In this document: positions 1 to 12,077 of the stretch, piece after piece
Numbering within the stretch: position 1 is the stretch's first letter
Layout: every line of letters begins with the position of its first letter
From: Branchiostoma belcheri
Taxonomy: Eukaryota; Chordata; Leptocardii; Amphioxiformes; Branchiostomatidae
Assembly (NCBI RefSeq): GCF_001625305.1
Contig: NW_017802769.1
Span: 1 to 64,000, forward strand
Reading direction: 5' to 3'
Length of the DNA stretch: 64,000 nt
Translations under genes and position numbers: made by a program
The notes under the pieces: model-generated
What the model saw: only the letters and a program-made list of their open reading frames with translations
Databases searched by the model: none
What the model was told of the DNA's origin: nothing

Positions 1-772
1 TATGAAAGATTCTCCAAATCTTTCTCCAAGAGTCCAGTCGGGCAGCATCTTCACGTTGGGTGAAATTCCATGTATCTGTAGCCATCACGGTAATGCTAAG
101 GCCCTCCTGGGCATTTTGTGGGAACGAAAAAACTATGACATAACAGACAACCACATACAAAAGAAAATTGAAAACTTTTAATCATGAGCACTACTTGTGT
201 AATATACTATATTCTTGATGTATGGATTCTTTATTTTCGTTCAGGCAAACAGCCCGACTCTGCCCCAGTTAGGAAATGTGTCATTAGCTAAAGGCAAAAG
301 CTATTTTTCAGGTACAATATGTAGGTTCTCTCCAAAGATGAGTTTGGAAAGATACGAAATAATGAAATGCTTTTTGACAAGGTAGCTGCTAAAAAGCAAT
401 GTATATTTTGATCAAAGACCTGTGTTGATGATGAGTTTTTGTTTGTCTCAAGAAGAAATGTCGTAAAAATGAGATTTGTAAATATCTTTGGACTAAGAAT
501 GCTTCATCAGTTCTTTCATGTCGTCCTAGATACAGCGGAGAGTTATTTAATCAAAACCTGTAATAAACTGCATGATGATGTGGAATCAGACCACAGTTGC
601 GCCACTGCGGCGGCAACACGGCTGATTTCTGTGCTGTCCAGGTGACCCTACAGCCGTGGAGACACTAGCGGTAACATCTGTAAATCCTCTGGTAAGGGAA
701 ATATGGTAATATAACCTTCTGTTGTAGCCCATTGCTATCAATTGTAGGGTGTGTTAAACGTAACACTCTATC
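1..772. other. No gene recognised; 5' flank of LRR receptor gene
   Basis: AT-rich sequence. Short open frames here show no family signature and no consistent splice pattern. The last part, up to the ATG at 773, presumably holds the promoter and 5' UTR of the LRR receptor, but I see no convincing TATA box or other defined element. Confidence 0.5.
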
Positions 773-3700
773 ATGGCGATAAAGCTGATGGCTAAAATCT
801 CTTTGTTGCTGCTTATGCAGCTGCTAGTGCCATGTGTGGACGCCGGTAACTGGCAGAGCTGCCGTAAAGTGCCCGTGGCGAAGTGTGGTGTAGGTGACAG
901 TCGTAGCAATGGCCACGAGTACCGGTATGACATCGGAGCGTACCGGTACAAGTGGACCAAATACCAGCGTGAAGTAACCAGCTACAATGGCCCTTTCGAA
1001 ACTGTTCGTTTGGTTCAGAGATATCAATCCTGTCAGATCTGCTCAAACGAAACGATGCCTACCCAGGGGGGACCCACTCAGAACCCACTGGCGATGACCA
1101 TTATCATGATCGTTGGCAACAACGTCGGCAAGCTTGGCACTGATAAGACAGAAATCCTCTCAAAGATCCCATGTGGTAGTGTGTGCACGTTGTGGTTTGT
1201 GGATTGTAACCTAACGGCAATAGAGGGAGGGGCGTTTGCTAAGTTGCCACAGGTATCTGAGCTGGTCATCTGGCGGAGCAATGTCCAGACTCTGAAGAAC
1301 GGCACGTTTGCTGGGATGGAGAGTCTGAAGTATCTGCTGCTCTTGGAGAACAACATCACACATCTGGAGGTGAGATTTTAGAATTAATAAAACATGTGTT
1401 TCTCACAATCCATCATATGTTATTGTTTTAGATTCATGATCATATCTTTAACTTTTTCATGTTTAAGATCCTGCTAACCCAGTCAAAGACGTATTGAAGT
1501 CTGAATTTAATACATGTTTGGTTCCAGTCCCAGAGCGTCGATTGTTTCTCCCAGACATAAAAGTTTGAGCCGTTCTCTTTTCTCGTTATGCATGTTTCAC
1601 TCTCCATATCCCATACAGTAGTAGGCATACAGGAAGGGAGAGGAGGGAATACGTTAATCATTTTGATATCAATTTCCTGATGTTACCATACGAAGCTCAG
1701 TACTAGTATGATTTGCAGCAGGATGGCTGCTTCCATGGGTTGCCCAGGTTGTCCTACCTCATCCTTGTGGACAACCAGATCCTGACGCTGTCGCCCGGCG
1801 CGTTCCAGGGAGTGCAGCCGCGGTGGTTGACGTAAGTGCCAATCTTATCGCTACTGTAGCACCGGGGACCTTGCAGGCGATCAAGTCCGTAGAATATGTC
1901 CGCGCGGCTGAGAACAAACTGCGATCTATCGGCGCGGAGATGTTCTACGGTCTTGAACGGCTACAATTCGTGAACCTGGAAGGTAACAGAATCTCCCACA
2001 TTGCTGCGGGCGCATTCCACTCAAACAAGCCAATGGCTTCTCTAAATCTGGCGAGAAACCGACTGACCTTCCTGTCTGGTGGTTGGTTCAAATCGTTATT
2101 TCCAAACCAAGTCAACATGCGTGGAAATACGATTGCCGCCATGGCGCTGGAAGGTCGGGAGCAGAAATTCATGCTTGTCTCACTGGACAACCCGCCGCGC
2201 TGTACGTGTGCGAACGATTGGCTGTACAACCCCGAGGGGCTGAGCAAGTTCAAGTTTAAGAGGCGTTACGCCAGGGTAATGCGGATCCCCCCGACAGCAA
2301 GCTGCCCCGCCTCGCCGTTGATGCCAAACCCTCCCGCTCCGGTCAATCCCGACGGATTGCCCTGCCCTGTACCGCTGGTCGAGGTTACGCATGTTGAGCG
2401 CAGCGCCGCGTACAAGTACGAGGCCGCTGGCGACGTGTATTGGGAGCAATTGCCTACAGTGACCTTTGCCTTCCCTGGCGGCTCACACCACAGACTCGAC
2501 ATAACATACGGCACAAACACGACAACACACGACAGTCTCCTGACAGGCAACGTAACCGTGGAAGTGGTGACCGATCTAAAGGCTGAGGGCTGGGTGAAAT
2601 GTAAGGGACCAGAAAACCTGTTCGGGGAAACAGGAAATCGCAGCCTGTGTTCTAACTACATGGGGAGGTCCAGCTTCACCATTTGGCTTGAGACCGCCGA
2701 GCCCTTGTCCTTTGGGAACACCACTTGTACGGCTTCTTCGGAAACTGGCTCCGACACTGCCGTCTTTGCGGCGAGCGCGCGAGCACACTCTGACATGGCA
2801 ACACTGACAGCAACCGAACTGACACTCCTCAACACGACACCATTCTCAGTCAGCATCAGCACTACACCGATGCCCAGTGGCATCAGCACTACACCGCTGG
2901 CTACTAGCACGAGCGATGATGTACATCTAACGTGGTACATCGTGTGGGCAGCTCTGGGCGGGTTGTCGGCTGCTGCGGTAGGGGTTTGGGTATGTGCCAT
3001 GGCCAGTTGTATCAAGCAGAAGCTCAAGCGCAATGTCCCCGATAACGGTGCAGGTCCATCCCGCAATGGCAACCAGGTCGCTGCCTGCTCCATGTGGCCC
3101 CTTCCAGGTGGCAACTCGGAGGAGTCAGTGATCAGTCCGTACGCTGAGGGGCGTTTGGAGGATCACGACAGCTTGAATGAGTCAGAGTCTGTCATCAGCC
3201 CTTACGCTGAGGGTGGTTTCAATGACCACCCTGACTTGCGAAGGGCCGAATCTTCGCAGTCAGAAATCACCCCGTACGGGCTGGCTAAGCTGTGCCCAGC
3301 GTACCGCGCGGCAAGCCGCCCCCGCGCGCACACACACCCCGTGCCGTCCCGCCCGTACAGCACCGAGCGCCCCCGTCAGAAACCAAACAGGGCCCTGGCC
3401 GTCCTGGCTGCCTATGGCCGAAATGGTCGCGACAAGTCCGACCAAAGCTGCTACAAACATCCCTCCATTCTCCCCAACATCGGTACCACTAAGTCCTCTG
3501 CCTACCAGCAGAATGCCAGCGCCGCCCAGCGTGCCCGCAAGGCACCTTGCTACAACTCCCCTGCCCTGGCCACCGACCTAAAGCGTACCCTGTCCAACAC
3601 ATATGACCAGCATGACCCTAGCGAGGCAGTCTGCAACTCCGCAGCGTCCCCCGCGGCCAATACCTACCAGCCCGTCGCCTCGCCTGGTAGTGAGACCGGT

Positions 3701-3913
3701 ACTCAGTCCGCCATGTATGATGAAAACCATCCTAGCCAGGCCGCCACCGGTGGGGCAAACAGGTATGTCTGTCCCTCCCCTGCGGCCTGTGCTGGCGGGT
3801 CTCGGGCGGCTGCCTACTGCCAGAATGACCGCAGAGAGGCAGTAAACAACACCGCAGAAAACCCCGAGACACACAGCTATGAACCGGCGTCCGCCAACTC
3901 TCAGATTCAGTGA
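773..3913 (+). CDS. Leucine-rich repeat single-pass transmembrane receptor, frameshifted in exon 2
   Basis: Two coding exons, 773-1369 and 1719-3913, joined at GAG|GTGAG and TTTGCAG|CAG in phase 0. The protein starts with a signal peptide (MAIKLMAKISLLLLMQLLV) and a Cys-containing cap. LRRs follow (for example YLLLLENNITHLE, LSYLILVDNQILTL, FVNLEGNRISHI, SLNLARNRLTFL), then an LRRCT-like cap with CTCANDWL. Next come a beta-rich extracellular stretch of about 150 residues with several N-glycosylation sites, a Thr/Ser stalk, one membrane helix near 2932-3012 (WYIVWAALGGLSAAAVGVWV) and a tail of about 300 residues. The tail repeats tyrosine motifs. LRR signatures change frame between about 1800 and 1832, so the copy as read is interrupted. 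Amphioxus has large expanded families of LRR receptors, many thought to be immune, and this is probably one; ligand and role are unknown. Confidence 0.8.
1800..1832 (+). other. Apparent frameshift inside LRR exon 2
   Basis: Upstream the LRR reads in the frame of 1719 (LSYLILVDNQILTL, then AFQGVQPRWLT) and meets TAA at about 1833. The next repeat (VDVSANLIATVAPGTL) is in another frame that stays open to the stop at 3911-3913. The change lies around CGGTGGTTGACGTAAGT. Because LRR consensus residues continue on both sides with near-normal spacing, a small indel is more likely than an intron. GTAAGT here resembles a splice donor, but using it would drop the in-frame repeats that follow. Confidence 0.7.
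3110..3290 (+). repeat. Tyrosine-motif repeats in the receptor tail
   Basis: The cytoplasmic tail carries two copies of ESVISPYAEG and a related SEITPYGLA. A second set further on (about 3600-3840) reads YDQHDPSEAV, YDENHPSQAA and YCQNDRREAV. Regularly spaced tyrosines in acidic or polar context suggest phosphotyrosine or adaptor docking, though no canonical ITAM, ITIM or TIR domain is seen. Confidence 0.6.
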
Positions 3914-4784
3914 GAACAAAAGGAAGGAAATAACAGGAAATTCGGCCCGACATCTTTTATTGTTTATTGAACATTTGGACATAATCACTCGCCTAAATTT
4001 CAAATTTGATAATTACCACCTCAACCCGCCTCAAAATGTGTCACATCTCTGTGAATCAGCTTTTGACTGAAAGTTGTCAACAGAAATACCAACCTTTTTG
4101 CTCGTGGTAAGAAACAAATTTAAGAAAACATATGGCTTTATTGTTATTTCTTATAGAAAAAAAAACACCAACATTCTGTAATGATATTTCGCCACACAGC
4201 CAGAGCAACATGCTACCTCCAGACGTTGTGGATGGATTTTGATATTTGGTATGTTGGAAGGTGTTTTAGTTTGAGACTTTGAAGGAGAGAAATACTTAAA
4301 GGGGTTGTTATTATGACTTTTGGTATCCAGATTGTTGAAGGGATGATTCACATAATTAGTTGCTAATAATACAAAAAACAGGGAGCATAATTTGCATGAT
4401 TGACGACAAAATTTACTAAATTCTATGAATGAGGTCCTAAATAGGACTTTCTTTATTTGTTGATTTCCTTTGTTCCCTTAAAAACATATTAAAATCGGAC
4501 AAACCTTCATCCAATTGACGTAGAAAATATCAGAGATTGCATATGGTAGAGGCCAAAGTCATAGAAACAAAAGTTGGTGTCTTCTTGACTCTCAAAATGA
4601 TATCCCATGAAAAGTGAAAAGAAAAAGACACATTTAAATTTCCAAAATTGATCAATGAATGAATGATAGAAAATGTTTTATTCCTGTCCATGCTAAAGAC
4701 GTCAAAATCAGACAAACTTGCATACATGCAATTGTACATATATATATACTACATATTGGAAATGTGCATGTATGCAAGGAGCAG

Positions 4785-4807
4785 GGACATTCTACAACAG
4801 AATGTCC
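4785..4807. repeat. Short perfect hairpin
   Basis: GGACATTCT and AGAATGTCC form a 9-bp stem around ACAAC. A related TAGAATGTCCTTG follows at about 4827, so the motif is partly repeated. It lies in the LRR 3' flank; no function is assigned. Confidence 0.6.
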
Positions 4808-5284
4808 TTGTGATCGAAGCTCCTTGTAGAATGTCCTTGATGTATGTTACCAATCTGTATCTGCTTGGAAATGTTTGCCCCTAAATTAAGAATTTTTTAC
4901 ATACGTCGAACAAAATTGGACAGCCCTCTGAGGGACGCAAATATGGTCGTGATGGTTTTCTCCTTAGTTTTTAGTGTTCCTTTTCGAATGGCTGTTCCCA
5001 GAATTGCATCCCGGCTGTAGACAACCTGGTGTTAGGCGGTTGGGGCGGGTTTTCTTCGGGGCTACTGAAGCTCTTTCCCGCCTGCCTGAGCTAGGTTTCC
5101 CGGTAGATTCTGCAAGACGGGAATTTGATTACTAGTATCCCCACCACGCCAATCAACTCCCGGTGTGCCAAACTGCTAATATCACGGGCGTAACAATCCT
5201 ACCGGGCGGTCTGTTGAGCTGAGCGGGGGTAAATTATTACAGCCCCAAAGACAGTCTGCCCCAACTCACGATAGACGGGATACC

Positions 5285-5339
5285 AGCCTATATATAGGCT
5301 GTAGAGAGTGTTGCTGCAATTGCTAATTCTAGCAACACT
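5285..5339. repeat. 16-bp palindrome plus adjacent hairpin
   Basis: AGCCTATATATAGGCT (5285-5300) is a perfect palindrome. Right after it, AGTGTTGCT (5307-5315) and AGCAACACT (5331-5339) form a perfect 9-bp stem with a 15-nt loop. Both sit at the end of a GC-richer block of unknown origin (about 4915-5345), which may be the terminus of an inserted element. Confidence 0.6.
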
Positions 5340-5794
5340 TTCCTAGAATAAATGTAGCAATTTTCTAAGATGGAAATCACGAAGGAGGAAAGCAGGACTT
5401 CTAACCATTTCATGTATATATGAGTGGTATTTACAATATCTGTATGAATTATTCTAGTTTTTTTGTTATCAAAGAAAAAACATACAATTTATACCATGAA
5501 AATATAGAGGTTTGAATGTCTCAAACAGAACATAGTGCCACAATACTCCTTCCTGGTCATGACGATATGTAACTAAGTAATTTCAAACAAATATCGAATG
5601 ATAATGCACATCATGAACAGATCAGAATGCTGGTGGTGTCAATCCATCTGTAAAAAGATGTTAGGTTGTGCTGAAATGATAACTAATAGAATAAACATAA
5701 TGTATTCCTTGCCACCTAGTGTGTAATGGCAGTGCACATCTTACGTTAGACTTATAGTTGATTGCTAAACTGAAAAGGAACGTTCTGAAAATTC

Positions 5795-5885
5795 AGAACT
5801 TTTTGGGAATAGGTGCACTGGTTCACCCAACCTAAAAAACTTGGTGCACAAAAATACTTTAGGTGCACCATATAAGATAAAATAA
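5795..5885 (-). mobile_element. Fragment of the GGGCTCGAAAT element, reversed
   Basis: The strand opposite to that shown carries stretches that match the right half of the 9358-9740 element. These include the block around the CACCAGTGCACC word followed by CTATTCCCAAAA, and ATTTTATCTTATATGGTGCACC. Only an internal piece remains. Confidence 0.65.
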
Positions 5886-6838
5886 GTAGAATATGAGCAA
5901 AAACTAATTATGTTTCATTTCTAAAGAAAGGTACATGTACTAAGGTACATTTATAATATAAGGTCTAAAGAAATGTATAACAATTAAATCATTTTTCTGA
6001 CAATAGTAGAATATGCTGTATACTATAGATTACATGTATAAAAGTACTAATGAGGTTCTTGATCTGAAAGTGCCGATGGTAAAGCTGAACGTGTAACACA
6101 TGACTGTAGTCAGAAACTGTTGTTATCTACACACTGTTGAAGATAAAAGTAAATGTAACGTTAACTTTACATCGTCATAGACATGATTGAAACAGAAATG
6201 TTCTAGGCCATGTTGATAGCCTATCCGTAGAAATTATATCTTACATGGATGGAATCTTAGTTCTGTTCTTAATCTGCTTGTTTTAACACAAGAGAGTTAA
6301 AGACATCCAGTGCAGTTTTAGGGCTTGGAAACCCGATTTTTTTTGAAGTCAATATTCTAGCCATTTATCTACATACTGAGTTGAAACCACAATGAAATTC
6401 CAATGTATAATGACCCTCATGGAATGGAGCAAACATTCCCAAAATTCGGACGGAAAATGGTTACTGGAAGGGCCCTGGGCTGATTATTAGGGTAACACCC
6501 AGAAAATAAAGGAATCACATAGGGGCTTGTTTCTGTAGTACATGTATTAAAAGCCCAAAGTATAACGTGCTAATGTGCTAATGTGAAGCAGTGTGTGTCA
6601 ATATAACAAAGATTGCCTTATTCAGAAAATTTCCAGTTTTGTTGCCCTGAAATCGTATTTGGATGCCTTTAAGAAGATTTTCACATATTTTGGACACGAG
6701 ACAAAGCATACCGATTCCTCAACATCCCAATTCCTATGGCGGGTTTGTCGGGCAACAACCCAACATCTGCTTGAAGATAGCGTCTGGGCGTGGCGAAAGG
6801 TCAAAGTTCGCCCAGAGGTCTAGGCGGGAGAATCAAAG

Positions 6839-9800
6839 ATGGCGTCCAAACGGAGTCTGTACAAACCCGCTCCGGAGGAGAGAGGTCCTGGGACTAAACA
6901 CAGGAGGTAAGGAGGCATCTACAAATACACACGAGGGCCACTGGCTATAGTAGAGACTCTTAGCAAGACGTGATGTTTTTTACACCGTCTTCTTGAGATT
7001 CTAGATCGGTGGGAAAGAGGGGAGCTGGAGCTTGCAAGGCATATTTTCCTTCATGCATGTTTTTTTGGGTAGCAGGTCGTTTCCCCCCCATGCCTTTTCC
7101 CCATGCCATGTTTTTTTGCACCGTTTTCTTGCAAGAGATTTTGGATCGGCACTCTAGGTAGACTAGGGGTGCTTGCAAGTTCTGAACTTCTATGTCTATT
7201 CCTTTCATGCAAAATTATGGCGATAGTAGAAACATAGAGAGACTCTTTGCACCGTTTTCTTGCAAGAGATTTTGGATCGGCACTCTAGGTAGACTAGGGG
7301 TGCTTGCAAGTTCTGAACTTCTATGTCTATTCCTTTCATGCAAAATTATGGCGATAGTAGAAACATAGAGAGACTCTTTGCACCGCTTTCTTGCAAACTT
7401 TTATTGCGATTTTGGATTGGTAGGGATGCTTGGAGGGGTGCTTGCAAGTTCTGTGTGTATTCCTTTCAAAAGTTCCATGCAAAATTATGGCGATAGTAGT
7501 AGAAACTAGAGACTCTTAACAAGAAATAAGGTTTTTTTTGCACCGTTCTCTTTAGATTTTACCGGTAGGGAACGAGGGGAGCTTGCAAGTTCTCTATGTA
7601 TTTTCTTGATGCAAAATTTTATGACGATAGTAGAGACTCATGTAACGTTCACGTCAACGTTAGTGCTTATTTTACAACTGCATGTATTTTTCATGTCTAT
7701 GTTCTGTAGACCCCTGGCACAAGGTCGTCTGGCTACAGCTGAACCGGCCACAGCTGCCCCGAATGTACCACAGGAGCAACTTGCACAAGGTAAAACATTT
7801 TTAAGCCTAAAGCACGCACAGACCTCGAAATTAATAACGTTTCTTCCTATTGTCCCAGCACTTTCCCAAAAATAAATTTCAGTTGTCCCAAAGTGAGGAT
7901 GAACTGTCCCAACCTGTTTTTTTTGGGAAGAAGTTAAGCAATTTTTTATAATTACAGAGTAGACAGGAAATTCAGGGGGACTCTTTCGGACCCAAAAGCC
8001 GGGACATGTGTCCGATAAACAGAAGAAGGGCTGACATTCCCGCATTCTGATGTTGATCATTTTTCTATTGTCCCAAAGTTTCTTTTTAGTTGTCCCATCC
8101 TTAATTTTATTATTGGTCAGTGGGCCATTGGACCACCCTTACTTTTGAGCCCAGATGCAGGACTCGAAAATCATATACCTTTTGCTGCATAACTGCTCTG
8201 GTGCAGGTAGCATTGAAAATTACTTGCACCAGACAAATTATACCTGTACCACTACCACTCAGATTATATTTTGTATTCTTTATCTAAAGTAATGATACAT
8301 TTTCGTTTGTGCAGTTAAGAAAAAAAAACACACACACAAAATGAAAAGGCTATACTTTTTGATACTTTTTTTCTGTTTTTCAGCTCAGACTGCAGGCTTA
8401 AGAGATACTCTGGACGTCACAAGAGGAGCGTTGTCATACAGACAGTCAGGAGCAGTCCCAGATGAAACCATCGGAGAAGATATCTCCAGCACACCCAGGA
8501 AGTATGTCAAGTCTGACAATGGTTTATTCTCAAGTCTCAGAGAGACAAATGATGAAGAAATTTTGTATGACAGGTTTCAACACTCAGTTGATGTGTTTAT
8601 TCACATTTGTACAACTTAGTTAGAGCATTCCAGTCATAAAATATAACCTTACAAATTTCCACCTCAATTATACTGTAGCATCCAGTCCACAATTAATGCC
8701 ACATTTCTGTGCACAGTTTTACAGTTGAAATGGTTATGGATCACTGTGACTACTGACTACTGTATGAATGGAATCTATATATTCCAAAATCATACCCAGT
8801 TGCTTGTCTGACTGTTTTTTTTTGGCATATATGTACATTGTACCTGCCTACCTCCTGGTCATTTGAGGGACAAGGTACATGTAGATGTGAGGATGGACAG
8901 CTGTCTCCAGGCCTGTCTGTCTAATCTACAAATAGGACATACTAAATAGTAGTAGCCACAGTGTCAGTCGTTGTGAGTGTAAGATCAACTTCAAAATATT
9001 GTAATCTAATGCTAAATAATGCTACTCCCACCATGAAATATTACACTAGACTTTGTTGTCTAATACGGTGTTTGTCATAACACACTGAGATGTTCTCATT
9101 AATCTGATGAGCCTATTGTACCCCTCTGTCACCTATCCAGGAATCCCCCCAGAGGCAGCATGTCCCCCGCCCGCCCCAAGCCCACCCTGACAGATGAGCT
9201 GGCAGTGTCAGACCTGGAGTCCTCCAGCGGGGGAAACGGCTCAACACAGGTGACTGTACATGTTTTCCTAACATTCTATACACATGGGGTAGGTAGGTTT
9301 AATGCTGGGGTATTAACCCATCTGAGGTTGTACCAAACTTGTATTGGTTATTGGGTAGGGCTCGAAATACTGGGTGCATGTGCACCTTAGTGACCCAAAT
9401 TGGAGCTGTGCACCCAATTTTTTCTGTGGGTGCACTGGTGCACCTAAATATTCATGTAGGTATTTTGTACATATATTAAATGTATAATAGTTACAGGATA
9501 ATCTTGGCATCTAAGTGTCAGAAAAATAATAAAACCTTTGCCATAGTAGTTTAAGATTTTGAAGTTAGTAGTTGAAGATTTTGAAGTTAGCTCCCATTTT
9601 AGATTCAAGCTCAAAAGAGGAGCAGTAAGATCTGTAATTAAGTTTTATCTTATATGGTGCACCCAAAAAATTTTCTGTGCACCTAATTTTTTAGGTTGCA
9701 TGCACCAGTGCACCTATTCCCAAAAATGAATTTCGAGCCCTGTGGCCGAGTGTGGGGTAAGGCAGCGTGGAGAAGGTTAAAAATAGATGTGGTTTGTTTG

Positions 9801-12077
9801 TTTGAACCATCTTTTATTCATGAAAGCTCAAATCGGCCTGCAAGCTGCTTTTCATTGAGGTCGTGAAGGGAAGTCAGGTAATGGTCAGGTTTTGAATGTT
9901 CTTGCACCCAGACTGTTTGTCAATACAACATAATAGAAAATAACGGTCTGTAGGTTGATTCTATATGTGACAGGCTGACTAAAAAGTAGACCAGGAACTA
10001 TGCGGCTCCAGATGTCTTACTGAGGGACGACCACAATATGATAGATTGTCAGTTAGCTTGAGGAATGAATCCAATCTACTTTATGATTAATGTTCATGCA
10101 CCTTTTTTTGAATACAACATAGAAAACAGAAATCTGTATGGTGATTCTTGCAACATACCAATACTGGCAATAGAGGACTGTTGGGTAACCAGATGTTTAT
10201 GTAATATTTTCTGCCACAGAGTAAAGACTCGGCCCCGGTGTTGTACGTGGATGCCAGTCGAGGTCCCAAGAGTCCAGAGAACACGGAGGTGGACATTGTG
10301 ACGTCTGTTGTCCAGTCTCCCATCAAGGTGGTGTGTCACACCCCTGCAGCCGTCCAGTCAGACCTCAGGTGGGTTTTCCTTGTCAGCTGTTTTGGTCAAG
10401 TTTGGTTTAGGCATATAGTGATGGTAAGTCCTTTGTTTTTGAAGATATCTATGATCTACATGTATCAGTGTCCTCATTCAGTGTGTGTGTCTTTCTTCAT
10501 GGGCTTCAGAGTCCAAAACTTGAGGCACACAGTTGTCCATGCTGTTGTTATTTTCTTTCTATGACATTTAATATTCAAGTCCATACAGTTGATGTATTTA
10601 AAATGTTTTTATGTTTTAACGATCATGTAAGCTTCTTCATGGGGATCCTGTATTCAGGTTTGATTTTGATTCTTTATAGGAGGTAAACAACAAGAGACTG
10701 TTAAATTTCTTCCTGTTAAATTTGCAAGGTCTCTTGAACAATCTGAACAGTATAGACACCTCCTACCTCCTTCACGACAGGAAATAAGTGGCAGGAAAAC
10801 TAGATCATCCCACAAACTGAACAGTATTTACTGTAGAACTGTAAGATATCATAACAGTGCAATACCACACATGGTACGGTTGCTGAACCTGTAAAATGAT
10901 TAGTCCCTTTCATTTTAATCTGCTTAAGAACGTTTTTATGCTCCGTCAATTTTATCCTGTTCGTAAATGTTTTTAAATATGGTTGAGATACTGGTTGAGA
11001 TATTGTTTTAATGAATCTCATGGAAACAGCTCCCATGCAATTCACCCTCTGGCTGCCAGGTGGGACTGTCCGTACGTATTGTATATATGTTAATATTTGA
11101 ATAAACCATTATTAATTAAAAAATTATATCCTCACTGTTAGCAGCAACATGAGCACTATTATTTTTTTTCAGAAATACTGGTGACCCCAGGCAGACTGCA
11201 AAGGTCACAGTTGATGCAGTACCGTCCGTGCTGCTAGAGGGGGACACTGACCACACCATGGGTGTGACAGAACTTCAGCAGTCTGTCCCCAGATACAAGA
11301 TCCCTCTTGTCATCAGAGAAAAGGACATTGCAGGTGTGAATGATATTCTTTAATATCAACTAAAGTAGCATCTAGTACTACAGATGTGACAGGTTTAAAA
11401 TTGTTCAACTTTAAAGTAGTTGATGGAAAATCTGCTGTATGTATTATATCTTAAAATTTGTAAAGAAAAAAGATTAATTGCATTTGCAAGCTTTCACCTG
11501 TAACTTTTGAATGGCCCTGCACGTTCTACCTGCAGTTTTGTTGTAACTCCACAGGAGGCGCTGTTGATCCATTCTCCTCATCGCGTGCCGTGGAGGTTCC
11601 TGCAGCAGACACGGACGAGGTGCCAGTCAGGGACACAGACACTCTCTCCACCAGACCAAAAATCAGACAGCAGTCACAACATGGTAAACTGAGGATTCCA
11701 TAGAGACTAGACTGTTCAGAGACTGTTGAACACTTAAAGCAAAACTTACAATGTAAAGGTGTGGATCTGAAGTCAACTGTAATTGCAAAATGGTGTGATG
11801 ACATGGTCTGGTCTTTTTAATCTCATTAATTTTTTTTTCTCTCATTTTAGATTCTGTGAAAGATGAAGGAGGTGTATCTGCTGTTAGTGTCACGAATTCA
11901 CAAAGGTACATTGATTCATATAACATTCTGAATAAATTTCATTGCAAGTTGAAGTTGAGCATTCTATTAAATTTTGTTGATGATACAAGTTTCTTTAAAT
12001 TGAATAGCAGAGGACATTAATTCAACCTCTCATTGTATCCAGGGAACAGCCAGTGAAGAAGAAAAAGAAACCAAAAG
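6839..12077 (+). CDS. HAUS8: HAUS8 exons 1-9: N-terminal extension
   Basis: Residues 1-325, ahead of the conserved ESRY motif. Composition is polar and low in hydrophobics, rich in Ser, Pro, Thr, Asp and Arg (MASKRSLYKPAPEERGPGTK at the start, EQPVKKKKKPKG at the end), so probably disordered. All eight internal junctions keep phase and every exon is free of stops, which supports a real coding stretch. The vertebrate protein has only about 30 residues here. I recognise no domain. Confidence 0.75.

Larger units (their letters stand above)
3914..6838. other. Intergenic: LRR receptor to HAUS8
   Basis: AT-rich spacer holding the LRR 3' UTR and the HAUS8 upstream region. Recognisable contents are a short hairpin at 4785-4807, a GC-richer block with two inverted repeats at about 4915-5340, and a reversed fragment of the GGGCTCGAAAT element near 5795-5885. 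No further coding exon could be supported. Confidence 0.55.

Noticed and set aside
439-645. Short open frame before the LRR gene
   Set aside because: No family signature, no splice context, AT-rich codon use.
3177-3581. Alternative frame over the LRR receptor tail
   Set aside because: Shadow of the GC-rich tail; the receptor frame carries the membrane helix and motif repeats.
7118-7379. CRISPR-like direct repeat
   Set aside because: Units are 131 bp and adjacent, without spacers; this is an ordinary intronic tandem repeat.
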